Part shown: positions 57,901-64,000 of the stretch, in pieces | Layout of the letters: the number at the start of each line of letters is the position of its first letter | How positions within the stretch are numbered: the first letter of the stretch is position 1 | NCBI RefSeq assembly: GCF_015706575.1 | Contig: NW_024037056.1 | Location: forward strand, 2,008,109-2,072,108 | Origin: Patiria miniata | Lineage: Eukaryota > Echinodermata > Asteroidea > Valvatida > Asterinidae | Length of the DNA: 64,000 nt | Reading direction: 5' to 3' | Translations under genes and position numbers: made by a program | The notes under the pieces: model-generated | Database searches by the model: none | What the model was told of the DNA's origin: nothing | Seen by the model: the letters and a program-made list of their open reading frames with translations, nothing else

Positions 57901-59567
57901 CGTTCTAGGCCAATAAAAATACAGTATTCAAGACAGAGGTATAACAATGCTTTTTTTATGGTATGGGCAATTTCATGGTAGCATTCATTACATTTCGAAG
58001 GGATCTTCTGTGCCGTTATTCTATAAAGTCAAAGTATCTAGCGTGGTTTTCTGGACCTGGTCCAGCTTACGGTGTACCTTTGTTGGTTTCAATACTGGTA
58101 ATGTCAAAAGACAAAAAAAACAAAACGATAGTCTTACTTTGAGCTGTCCTTTTTTCCTTCCACCCCCCCCCCCTCTCCCCACAGTTCAAATGAAGTCGGT
58201 TCCGCTGTTCGCCTTCTCGCAAGCAGACGAGTTGGCCATGAACGATCCCCACTTCCAGGAGATCTTGCGGCGTGTGGGAATGCACAGCGCCAAGGACTCC
58301 CATCACCTGTTCCCCTCCATCCCGGCGTTCTGGACCGCCGAGATGTGCCTGAACGCTGCCAAGATGCTGGGCGACATCAACTGTGGTGAGTCGGGGGCAA
58401 TTTTCAAAACCGCGGTTTCATCCCAAGTTTGTTGCTTCGGCTGAATTAGACCCTCTGGCAGAATCTAAGTTTGAACTATTTTCCAGTGAATCCAATAGGT
58501 CATATTGCAGAATGTCCCTAAAGCTGGAAACAAGGCCTAGATTTGAAAAATGGCCAAGGGAATGTGTGTTACTGTGGTTTAGGGTTTGTGACTCAGGATC
58601 TAGAGGGTCAGGGGTTCGAATCCAGCAACTGGCATGTGTTGTGTCCTCAGGCAAGCCACTTTACCCCTACTGCCTCACTCTACACAGGAGTATATAAGAG
58701 TTGGTACTAGCATCTGCCTGCAATGGACTAGGATCCCATCCATAGTAGGAGAATAGAAATAGTACACAAATACAGGGTTCGACTTCAGCGGTAGCCAATA
58801 AGGAGACACCTATTGCTCATGAATATGTATGAGGTATAGTAATGAATTGTAATCCATCCTTGTGAAGCGGTAAATATTTCTGAAGAATTTTATTTTTACA
58901 TCTTTTTTTTTTTTCCCCGCTAGAAAAACTTGGTTTCGCATTGACTCCGGAGGGTGAGCTGTCTCCTGAGTATCTGGAGCTACAGGTGCCCTGCACGACC
59001 TTTGAACCTAACGGCGGCCTTGACAATACCAAGACAGGTCAGGAACTAGACGAGAAACCCACAACATCAAGGTGAGTGGAACCAGACCACGGCTCGGTGT
59101 CAGTGAATTACGAAGCCTACAAACTCAGTAACCCGTGTTTGCATGGAAAAAAAAGCCACTTGTCAAATTTAGGATATCCTTCATATACTATACCGCAATG
59201 ATCATTCATCTTTCGCTGTTAAAGTTGATTTTCCTGAGTTTCGTCGGGAAAAATACATTCCATTTCTAAATTGCTGTTTTTCTACCAATACAAACATTAT
59301 TCACTTTGGAACGATATATCGACTGAAATATTTTTTTTTATAACGTTTAGCTATCGAAGAATTACTCGAAATCCATTTGGGCACCAAATCTGCGCCACCA
59401 GACTGTTACCCCTTTGTAAAGGATTATGCAAAGAGTTGATTATTTGTAATTAATTCCCTGTTTTGTATTCATCTTCTAGGGTTTCCAGTCAGATGGCGTC
59501 GCTTCCTAAGAACATGTGGCTGAGTGTTGTGCAGCAGTTGAATGCTGAGAAAGAGGCCAAGGCGTGA
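42851..59567 (+). CDS. tim: Insect-type TIMELESS (d-TIM) clock protein, whole gene (23 coding exons)
   Basis: In Drosophila this protein partners PERIOD, is degraded after light through cryptochrome, and sets the circadian clock. The exons join to 3204 nt (1067 residues, compared with about 1400 in the fly). The N-terminal helical repeat domain starts GLNSIASSLGHMEGDAYIIS, as SAFSSLGCLEGDTYVVN does in d-TIM. LVNLSMPLEVILPV, LVLIRNILHIEE and VVRLMFRDQ follow. Residues 226-522 are Ser/acidic-rich. The second domain (522-790) has RKLYLLLLRKFRPKNESVQY. KKRK (823-826) may be a nuclear signal. FPSIPAFWTAEMCLNAAKML and LPKNMWLSVVQQL are C-terminal d-TIM blocks. It differs from vertebrate-type TIMELESS (timeout), which lacks these C-terminal motifs. 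The d-TIM block around WSQEEMDTLYWYYV was not found. Confidence 0.92.
42951..44511 (+). other. tim intron 1
   Basis: Contains the foldback at 43167-43643. 43680-43740 shares ATAGTTTTCATACATTTAAG with the SDR 3' flank at about 18605. 44270-44330 shares GACATCACAGCAACAGCGCC with 18500 and 35970. No gene. Confidence 0.5.
43167..43643. mobile_element. Foldback element with GGTTTGATACGCGATAAC ends
   Basis: Left GGTTTGATACGCGATAACCC with GCCGCCGC pairs with right GCGGCGGGTTATCGCG and TATCAAACC. The second pair is CATCCACGAACC and GGTTCGTGGATG. TTA flanks each side, too short to fix a target duplication. About 477 bp. Confidence 0.85.
44512..44606 (+). CDS. tim: tim exon 2
   Basis: Residues 34-65: VLEEMLDNLKLENKVTRPVR then VNIANSKVLEA. 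The acceptor is TTCCTTCAG and the donor GCG|GTAAGA. Confidence 0.92.
44633..44812. mobile_element. Small inverted-repeat element
   Basis: CTACAATCCCGGCCAAAAGG at left and ATTTGGCCAGGATTGTAG at right. Inside, CAATGTTGTTCTCTC pairs with GAGACAACATTG. 180 bp. Confidence 0.75.
45085..45146 (+). CDS. tim: tim exon 3
   Basis: Residues 66-86: DLLPILSAAKDNVEAFQAIV, matching [20 protein letters not shown] of d-TIM. The acceptor is TATTTTCTAG and the donor GTTAG|GTAAGA. Confidence 0.95.
45147..45871 (+). other. tim intron 3
   Basis: No gene or clear repeat. Short runs such as GGCCTCTCTGGGCTCTCTGG and purine tracts near 45720-45755. Confidence 0.35.
45872..46052 (+). CDS. tim: tim exon 4
   Basis: Residues 86-146: LLVNLSMPLEVILPVHPNM, matching ILVNLTVPVECLFSVD of d-TIM. 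It ends QMSTELEH. The acceptor is TTTGTCTAG and the donor CAC|GTAAGA. Confidence 0.95.
46180..46464. mobile_element. Inverted-repeat MITE (ACCATGGATCCT ends)
   Basis: Left CATGGATCCTTCACATAAGG with ATAAACAACTCC pairs with right GGAGTGTTGTTTATCCTTGT and GAGGATCCATGG. About 285 bp in intron 4. Confidence 0.85.
46939..47060 (+). CDS. tim: tim exon 5
   Basis: Residues 147-187: DSMESMNDCLVLIRNILHIE, matching INNCLLLLRNILHIPE of d-TIM. The acceptor is ACCTATAG and the donor GTCAG|GTGAGC. Confidence 0.96.
47414..47474 (+). CDS. tim: tim exon 6
   Basis: Residues 187-207: HMLDNDFGEIIHSMLSREEA. The acceptor is TTAATACAG and the donor GCG|GTAAGC. Confidence 0.88.
47690..47765 (-). mobile_element. tRNA-like SINE fragment
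   Basis: On the - strand the B box GGGTTCGAATCTTGCC and an A-box-like part GGCCACGGTACTGGAGCTC can be read. Intronic. Confidence 0.5.
47847..47900 (+). CDS. tim: tim exon 7
   Basis: Residues 208-225: EIWISAMVQVVRLMFRDQ, matching WGVTMVQLIALIYKDQ of d-TIM. The acceptor is TTCTTGCAG, and the donor CAG|GTAAAA is followed by a poly-A run. Confidence 0.95.
48166..48897 (+). CDS. tim: tim exon 8 (Ser/acidic-rich region)
   Basis: Residues 226-469. It starts MSQDLVKRAAKLYEKG, the end of the first helical domain. The rest is disordered, with Ser runs (SSETSSSSSGIDSSP) and acidic patches, and a basic KRPRE at about 453. The fly protein has a similar Ser-rich region here, which is phosphorylated by CK2 and SGG. 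The donor is GAAGAG|GTATGA. Confidence 0.92.
48898..49633 (+). other. tim intron 8
   Basis: 48930-49050 and 49370-49480 are rich in TTGCGCAAC-like words, with a perfect palindrome TTTGTTGCGCAG/CTGCGCAACAAA at 49428-49451. Probably the ends of an inverted-repeat element. Confidence 0.5.
49634..49791 (+). CDS. tim: tim exon 9
   Basis: Residues 470-522: low-complexity SSSFTSSSETGSSFSTSSTS then RKQELLR. The acceptor is CTTGCAACAG and the donor TTAAG|GTAAGG. The Ser repeats are expected to evolve fast. Confidence 0.88.
50337..50406 (+). CDS. tim: tim exon 10
   Basis: Residues 522-545: NRLCKFAVRFCQHGLNRLIL. This matches the start of the second helical domain (LKEFTVDFLLKGYSYLVEEL in d-TIM). The acceptor is GACTTCCAG and the donor CAG|GTGAGC. 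Confidence 0.9.
50560..50825 (-). mobile_element. tRNA-derived SINE
   Basis: Contains AATGCCGGTACCCATTTAAC, GGGTTGAGAGGAGTAATTGA and an inverted B box (GGGCTCGAACCCACAACC). Same family as 11460-11640 and 31010-31500. Confidence 0.65.
50897..50997 (+). CDS. tim: tim exon 11
   Basis: Residues 546-579: DNLLQRVNDCYVLWCMSYFL, corresponding to IDTSHFFWLVTYFLKFA of d-TIM. The acceptor is CTTTTTCAG and the donor GTCAG|GTAAAC. Confidence 0.92.
50998..51776 (+). other. tim intron 11
   Basis: A poly-T run of about 20 at 51104-51124. Otherwise AT-rich and unrecognised. Confidence 0.35.
51777..51899 (+). CDS. tim: tim exon 12
   Basis: Residues 579-620: YNLSSMVVTYLMFVTLNTWE, followed by a polar ATGDATADSKSN. 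The acceptor is GAACGCAG and the donor AGAAG|GTAGGG. Confidence 0.9.
52053..52159 (+). CDS. tim: tim exon 13
   Basis: Residues 620-656: LYLLVASLRQILSSTRRFME, matching RRMHLVVTAIREFLQAIDTY of d-TIM. The acceptor is CTTCTCAG and the donor ATGA|GTGAGT. Confidence 0.93.
52558..52753 (+). CDS. tim: tim exon 14
   Basis: Residues 656-721: LEGLRKLYLLLLRKFRPKNE then QYLRALVVGNDELLRII, close to SDLRCLFVLLLRRFNPSIHS of d-TIM. The acceptor lies in a poly-C tract (52537-52557). Confidence 0.96.
52795..53340. repeat. Interspersed repeat family B, inverted copy
   Basis: The right part reads as the complement of 2040-2400 (CATCAGGTTAGTTGTTCAGC and TTTTCTCGGAATATACAGCT). The left part carries TGCATTTTGTTTGTTTCC and CTGTTGAAGTTTCAGCTCAG. 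The ends are thus inverted repeats of each other, about 545 bp. Confidence 0.7.
53345..53450 (-). mobile_element. tRNA-like SINE fragment
   Basis: On the - strand GGTTCGAATCCTGTCC (B box) and a second GGTTCAAACCC word. Intron 14. Confidence 0.45.
53630..53834 (+). CDS. tim: tim exon 15
   Basis: Residues 721-789: NEAAFTLMYHTAVDLRNHKL, matching [20 protein letters not shown] of d-TIM, then SILDTFADLWEHGAEDC. The acceptor is TCCGCAAAG and the donor CAG|GTAATG, phase 0. Confidence 0.95.
53990..54640 (+). other. tim intron 15, part
   Basis: 54040-54330 is rich in the word CAGTCA (about ten copies by eye). Poly-C runs at 54543 and 54626. No gene. Confidence 0.4.
54907..55013 (+). CDS. tim: tim exon 16
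   Basis: Residues 790-825: SSWDFMDHIVQVFAEHSVNN, matching DDWSDLIEYVIHKFMN of d-TIM. It ends STSKKR. The acceptor is GTTTCAG and the donor AAGAG|GTATCG. Confidence 0.92.
55040..55680 (+). other. tim intron 16
   Basis: 55040-55150 matches the right end of the 27280-27883 element. 55160-55270 has a tandem GTCACATGAAATTTGGACTC pair. 55383-55432 has a short tandem CACATCGCGCAGTGCACGC. Confidence 0.5.
55725..55776 (+). CDS. tim: tim exon 17
   Basis: Residues 825-842: KYEELDDSSEDEYSPFK. The exon 16/17 junction makes KKRKYEEL, a possible nuclear signal. The acceptor is TTCTCTCAG and the donor AAG|GTATCT. Confidence 0.85.
55785..56165. repeat. Interspersed repeat family B, copy
   Basis: ACACCCTGTGAAATTATTCC and the end GATTTTGAGCGATGTTATTA with AACAAACAAAATGCACGACA match other copies. 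Confidence 0.55.
56252..56381 (+). CDS. tim: tim exon 18
   Basis: Residues 843-886: a polar region, then NHIKDNVKTCIRALTIK. The acceptor is TGACTTTTCAG and the donor AAAG|GTGGGA. Confidence 0.87.
56495..56990. mobile_element. Inverted-repeat element (GTGTTCGATTACTTACCC ends)
   Basis: Left GTGTGTTCGATTACTTACCC pairs with right GGGAAGTAATCGAACGCAC. About 496 bp. The ends are like those of 16076-16561 (GCGTTCGA core). Confidence 0.75.
57235..57297 (+). CDS. tim: tim exon 19
   Basis: Residues 886-907: YKPQIRGLQNLLLETCYAKL, matching LWLQRILIECCFVKLTL of d-TIM. The acceptor is GGTTTCAG and the donor CTAG|GTAAGA. Confidence 0.93.
   Translation, partial: VTSLRFVACRTYCWKHAMPN
57413..57460 (+). CDS. 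tim: tim exon 20
   Basis: Residues 907-923: CPKTAVVEPVVWLNH, matching HIMEPVAYHCICKQK of d-TIM. The acceptor is TATCTTCCAG and the donor CACA|GTAAGT. Confidence 0.9.
57461..58184 (+). other. tim intron 20
   Basis: No gene or clear repeat. It ends in a poly-C/T tract just before the acceptor. Confidence 0.35.
58185..58385 (+). CDS. tim: tim exon 21
   Basis: Residues 923-990: QMKSVPLFAFSQADELAMND then LRRVGMHSAKDSHHLFPSIP and AFWTAEMCLNAAKMLGDINC. This is the best d-TIM-specific block (LHKLGIQLPADAGSIFARIP, DYWTPETMYGLAKKLGPLD). The donor is TGTG|GTGAGT. Confidence 0.96.
58560..58770 (+). mobile_element. tRNA-derived SINE
   Basis: B box GGGGTTCGAATCCAGC near 58610, then CAGGCAAGCCACTTTACCCC and GCAATGGACTAGGATCCCAT. 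It resembles 11020-11160 and 24340-24640. Confidence 0.65.
58924..59071 (+). CDS. tim: tim exon 22
   Basis: Residues 990-1039: KLGFALTPEGELSPEYLELQ, then a polar stretch. The acceptor is CCCCGCTAG and the donor TCAAG|GTGAGT. Confidence 0.9.
59480..59567 (+). CDS. tim: tim exon 23 (last recognised)
   Basis: Residues 1039-1067 and TGA. LPKNMWLSVVQQLNAEKEAK resembles VPNWLQLVMRSK of d-TIM. The stop overlaps a perfect donor (AAGGC|GTGAGT, GT at 59564), so splicing to an unseen further exon is possible. The fly protein continues for over 200 residues beyond this point. Confidence 0.88.
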
Positions 59568-59578
59568 GTCCGTGCACT

Positions 59579-60015
59579 GACCGCTATGCTCACTGGACTG
59601 GCTGATAGTGCTCATGCAGTGAAGCAATCGTCGGCCATCTTGGGTCACCCATGCTGACAGTGCTCCTGCAGTGAAGTGATCGTCGGCCATCTTGGGTCAC
59701 CCATGCTGACAGTGCTCATGCAGTGAAGCGATCGTCGGCCATCTTGGGTCGCCCATGCTGACAGTGCTCGTGCAGTGAAGCGATCGTCGGCCATCTTGGG
59801 TCACCCATGCTGACAGTTCTCATGCAGTGAATCAATCGTCGGCCATCTTGGGTCGCCCATGCTGACAGTGCTCATGCAGTGAAGCAATCGTCGGCCATCT
59901 TGGGTCACCCATGCTGACAGTGCTCATGCAGTGAAGCAATCGTCGGCCATCTTGGGTCACCCATGCTGACAGTGCTCATGCAGTGAAGCAATTGTCGGCC
60001 ATCTTGGGTCACCAA
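59579..60015 (+). repeat. 52-bp tandem repeat at the tim 3' end
   Basis: About eight units of 52 bp. TCGGCCATCTTGGGTCACCC starts at 59631, 59683, 59735 and so on. Units contain ATGCTGACAGTGCTCATGCA. Variation between units is a few bases. The array starts about 12 nt after the stop and would be transcribed as 3' UTR. Confidence 0.93.
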
Positions 60016-60597
60016 TTATGCACAGTAAATTTTGAGGTTTTTACAAGTAGTTGGTCTCGCCTTTCATCTTCTGGAGTTCTGCCGGGGATGAAAATAAGTA
60101 TTTCAAAATTAAAACAATCCTTTTCCTAGGATTGGCTTGTATTTTAGGAAAACTGAATTTTAAAAAATCTGAAGAATACTTAGATGAGAGGAAATGTTTT
60201 AAGAGGCAAATGACCTCTCAACCGCAAAACAGGGTTCGACCTTCGTTTTGATCTATTCTAATCACCATAAACAGTTTCTTACATTAAGAAAAAATTAATA
60301 ATATAATTATTTAGTTTATTTCTTTAAAGTTGATTTAATTGATAAATGTAAAACAATTTGTATTTGTTTTAATTCACTTTTATTTGGATATGTTTGTTGA
60401 AAACACTGACAAGATTGCCTCAGGATGAAGTTATGCATGTATGCACATTGTTGTTTAAAACATTCTGGTGCAAAAAACTGAAAATATATTGTGGACGATT
60501 GAAAAGGCCAGTGAGCTCGATAAGCGTCTGAGTCACTAGTCCGTCTGGGTAGTGAAAAAAATTTAAAGGCCTGACAGCGTGGCACTTTGGAAATCCA
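60016..60597 (+). other. tim 3' flank
   Basis: AT-rich and unique-looking. No clear AATAAA was seen close to the stop, so the transcript end is not placed. Confidence 0.35.
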
Positions 60598-60990
60598 AGA
60601 TGGCGGATCTTGTAGTCTGGTTCCCTGACCCTATATCAGAAACGGAGCATTTTATAGACGTCGGGGAATTGTCAGGTCAGGGAACCAGACTAGCTGGCTT
60701 GCACCTGTTGCGGATGTGTAACCAATTGCAAACAATATGTGGACTAACTGAATTTGGTAAATTGGGAGCAGTATATGAAGAAAACATGTTTTTTCCAACG
60801 ATGGTCAGCCAACCATCGTTGGAAATTGTTACCAAAATACCAATTTTATTGAAAATGACAGCACACCAGGTGCCATGATTTCATAGGATGCTTGAGACTA
60901 TGATTCACTTACAGTCAAGTGAGGTATTTCATAATAATTTGGTAGTTTTGTTTTTTGATGCTTGTATATGTTGTAAATTTTTACCTTTAA
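60598..60990. mobile_element. MITE family A, copy 4 (reverse, truncated)
   Basis: GTCTGGTTCCCTGACCC at about 60616 and GGTCAGGGAACCAGACTAG at about 60675, followed by CATAGGATGCTTGAGACTAT and GTATTTCATAATAATTTGG in reverse of copy 1. Confidence 0.75.
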
Positions 60991-61650
60991 CATGTTTAAG
61001 AAAAAAATCTAATTTCGAGCCTGATACTCTAAAATAGCAGAGGCAAAATGTCTTTAAAATTGCCCGTTTTTGGAAAGGCGAATGACTACTAAACAGCATT
61101 TCAAACTATGTCTTGTTTTGCTGGGTTTTTTTTTTCGTGGATAAGGCCAAAAAAAAGAGAGATAAATTACTGTAACATAAAATACTCAAAAATATTTATT
61201 TCAAATTTGTAGATTTCTTGTCCTATTTTTGTAAAATCACCAAATGAATGCAACACGTTTTCTCTTTCCGGAATAAAGATTGCACAATGTAGCCACTTTT
61301 TAAGAGAATGAGTGATCTATATTTTTGTTCACAGTAGGTGTTAAATTCAATCAAAAGACGGCATTTAAATCATAACTGGTCGACACTTCACAACACACAA
61401 ATGTGAAAAGCCCAAGAAAACTTACCAATATTTCCCAAGATTTTAGGATGATGTAGACAGACTGATGGTGGAGATTCGATTCTCGCTCAAGTCGTTCGTG
61501 TTTTTCCTGGCAGGCTGGAGGTGAATGAATTTTGAGATGATCAGACACTTGTTTTGAAATTGATTGGAACTTGCAGGGAAGATATCTGAAGAGCCTAAAA
61601 CACATTCCAACTCGGAAAAAAAAATGCTTCATCAATTTTGGGTGAATTAA
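60991..61650 (+). other. Unassigned AT-rich DNA
   Basis: No gene. AT-rich, with a short run of Ts near 61125. Confidence 0.3.
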
Positions 61651-63950
61651 TTGCTCAAAAATATTTTTTTTTCACAAATATTTGAAGATTTTTGCCCAAA
61701 TCCTCGAAAAGTTCCGGTCTTTGAATATTGATTGAGGCTCCTCTTGCATCTAGACAAATTTCTGAAGAGTTTGAAAAAAAAGTCAATTTTTGGCCAAATT
61801 TTATCAAAAAACTAAGGCTAACCCCTTGCATTTTTTTCAATTTTGGCTGAAAAATGAAATTGCTTGAAACTTTCATGGAAGATGCCTAAAGGGCCTTAGA
61901 ACACATTCCAACTCGAATTCTGTGCAGATGTGCTATTCCCAAGGAAAAAAAGCGTCAAAATTTGGCGTAAATCAGTCAAAAATGTAAGTTTTTTTCTCTG
62001 TACAAATATGGATGATTTTTGTCCAAATCTTCAAAAATTAGGGGTATTTGAATATTGATTGAGGCTTCTATTGCATCCAGACGAATTTCTGAAGAGTTTG
62101 GAGAAAATTCATTTTTTGGCCAAATTTCATCAAAAATGTAAGGCTATATAATAGCCTTACTTTTTTTTCGATTTCGGCCAAAAACTGAATTTTCTCCAAA
62201 TTACTCAGAAATGCTTAAGGATGCTTTGGGAGCATGATTTAATATTCAGACCGGCAAAATTCGCTAAATTTTGGCCAAAATTGTTACATCATTGGGTAAA
62301 ATTTCATATACATGTATTTGACCTATTTTACCTCAAATTGTGGACGCTATATTTCCTTTTTAAAGACCTATCTGTCCAATGTAGCAGTGGAAACGTGTTC
62401 AAGGGACCCTGAGGTATCTTCCTAGCAAGTTTCAAGAAATTTCATTTTTTGGCCAAAATAGAAAAAAATGTAAGGGGTTAGCCTTACTTTTTTCGATTTT
62501 GGCCAAAAAATGAATTTTCTCCAAATTACTCAGAAATGCTTAAGGATGCTTTGGGAGCATGATTTAATATTCAAACCGGCAAAATTGACTAAATTTTGGC
62601 CAAAATTGTGACATTATTGGGTAAAAATTCATATATTTGAGATATTTTACCTCAAATTCTGGACGCTATATTTCCTTTTTAAAGACCTATCTGTCCAATG
62701 TAGCAGTGGAAACGTGTTCAAGGGACCCTGAGGTATCTTCCTAGCAAGTTTCAAGAAATTTCATTTTTTGGCCAAAATAGAAAAAAATGTAAGGGGTTAG
62801 CCTTACTTTTTTTCGATTTTGGCCAAAAAATGAATTTTCTCCAAATTACTCAGAAATGCTAAAGGATGCTTTGGGAGCATGATTTAATATTCAAACCGTT
62901 AAAATTGACTAAATTTTGGCCAAAATTGTGACATTATTGGGTAAAAATTCATATATTTGAGATATTTTACCTCAAATTGTGGACGCTATATTTCCTTTTT
63001 AAAGGCCTATCTGTCCAATGTAGCAGTGGAAACGTGTTCAAGGGACCCTGAGGTATCTTCCTAGCAAGTTTTAAGAAATTTCATTTTTTGGCCAAAATTG
63101 AAAAAAATGTAAGGGGTTAGCCTTACTTTTTTTTTCGATTTTGGCCAAAAAATGAATTTTCTCCAAATTACTCAGAAATGCTTAAGGATGCTTTGGGAGC
63201 ATGATTTAATATTCAAACCGGCAAAATTGACTAAATTTTGTCCAAAATTGTGACATTATTGGTAAAAATTCATATATTTGAGATATTTTACCTCAAATTG
63301 TGGACGCTATATTTCCTTTTTAAAGGCCTATCTGTCCAATGTAGGAGTGGAAACGTGTTCAAGGGACCCTGAGGTATCTTCCTAGCAAGTTTCAAGAAAT
63401 TTCATTTTTTGGCCAAAATTGAAAAAAATGTAAGGGGTTAGCCTTACTTTTTTTTCGATTTTGGCCAAAAATGAATTTTCTCCAAATTACTCAGAAATGC
63501 TTAAGGATGCTTTGGGAGCATGATTTAATATACAGACCGGCAAAATTCGCTAAATTTTGGCCAAAATTGTGACATTATTGGGTAAAATTTCATATACATT
63601 ATTTGACCTATTTTACCTCAAATTGTGGACGTAATATTTCCTTTTTAAAGGCCTATCTGTCCGATGTAGGAGTGGAAACGTCTTCTAGGGACCCTGAGGT
63701 ATCTTCCTAGCAAGTTTCAAGAAATTTCATTTTTTGGCCAAAATTGAAAAAAATGTAAGGGGTTAGCCTTACTTTTTTTTCGATTTTGGCCAAAAAATGA
63801 ATTTTCTCCAAATTACTCAGAAATGCTTAAGGATGCTTTGGGAGCATGATTTAATATTCAAACCGGCAAAATTCGCTAAATTTTGGCCAAAATTGTGACA
63901 TTATTGAGTAAAAATTCATATATTTGAGATATTTTAGGCCAAAAAAAAAA
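61650..63950 (+). repeat. Satellite-like array, about 322-bp unit
   Basis: ATGCTTTGGGAGCATGATTT recurs at about 62221, 62546, 62866, 63188, 63507 and 63833 (spacings 325, 320, 322, 319, 326). Each unit has TTTTGGCCAAAA-like inverted words and CTGAGGTATCTTCCTAGC. 61650-62150 holds two older, diverged half-units (TGAATATTGATTGAGGCT). The array stops at about 63940, near the window edge. Confidence 0.93.
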
Positions 63951-64000
63951 ATAAGTCGGTCTCTGGTCAGCGCGCGCGTCGATTTTAAGCATGCGCGTCG

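Noticed and set aside
42851..59567. Calling the clock-like gene timeout/TIMELESS (the replication-fork protein)
   Set aside because: The N-terminus is compatible with both, but the C-terminal blocks (IPAFWTAEMCLNAAKML, MWLSVVQQL) and overall length fit d-TIM. The PARP-binding region of TIMELESS was not seen.
59579..60015. Treating the 52-bp array as a CRISPR-like or coding repeat
   Set aside because: Units are contiguous without spacers, the genome is eukaryotic, and 52 is not a multiple of 3, so frames break on stops.

Overview
The window is animal nuclear DNA: intron-rich, AT-rich, with GT-AG introns and many short inverted-repeat transposons and tRNA-derived SINEs. Coding exons are GC-richer islands. 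No bacterial, viral or organellar genes were seen. Two large genes on the + strand and one small gene on the - strand can be assembled exon by exon with matching splice phases. The best guess for the organism is an echinoderm or another ambulacrarian. One gene is an insect-type TIMELESS (d-TIM), a family present in sea urchins and protostomes but lost in vertebrates. A mollusc or other lophotrochozoan cannot be excluded from sequence alone.

Layout. (1) 406-34196 (+): a 23-exon ABC transporter of the ABCC5/MRP5 type, predicted 1560 residues, with two membrane domains and two nucleotide-binding domains joined by an unusually long acidic linker. (2) 16777-19189 (-): a three-exon short-chain dehydrogenase (SDR16C/RDH10-like, 279 residues) nested inside ABCC5 intron 12. 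A 1748-bp tandem duplication (18205-19952 and 19953-21700) gives it a second copy of its first coding exon. (3) 34197-42850: about 8.6 kb between the two large genes, with the ABCC5 3' UTR, SINE debris, a cluster of CACGTG E-boxes (37.7-40.1 kb) and a possible 5' UTR donor at 40713. (4) 42851-59567 (+): the d-TIM-type timeless gene, 23 coding exons, predicted 1067 residues. (5) 59579-64000: a 52-bp tandem repeat that starts near the tim stop, MITE debris, then a satellite-like array of about 322 bp to near the window edge.

The most interesting signals are intron-level remodelling inside ABCC5. A 119-bp duplication of the exon 14 donor creates a 78-nt, phase 0-0, stop-free candidate cassette exon. 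A 116-118-bp tandem array holds four decoy copies of the last-exon acceptor together with the start of that exon. A 21-22-bp minisatellite in intron 6 flips orientation twice. Alongside these are the E-box cluster upstream of tim and the MITE-anchored duplication of the SDR first exon.

The three genes show no obvious shared pathway. ABCC5 exports organic anions and cyclic nucleotides, the SDR probably oxidises or reduces a lipid such as a retinoid, and TIM is a clock and light-response protein. Exon borders were placed by eye from splice consensus, phase continuity and remembered family similarity. They have not been checked against transcripts.
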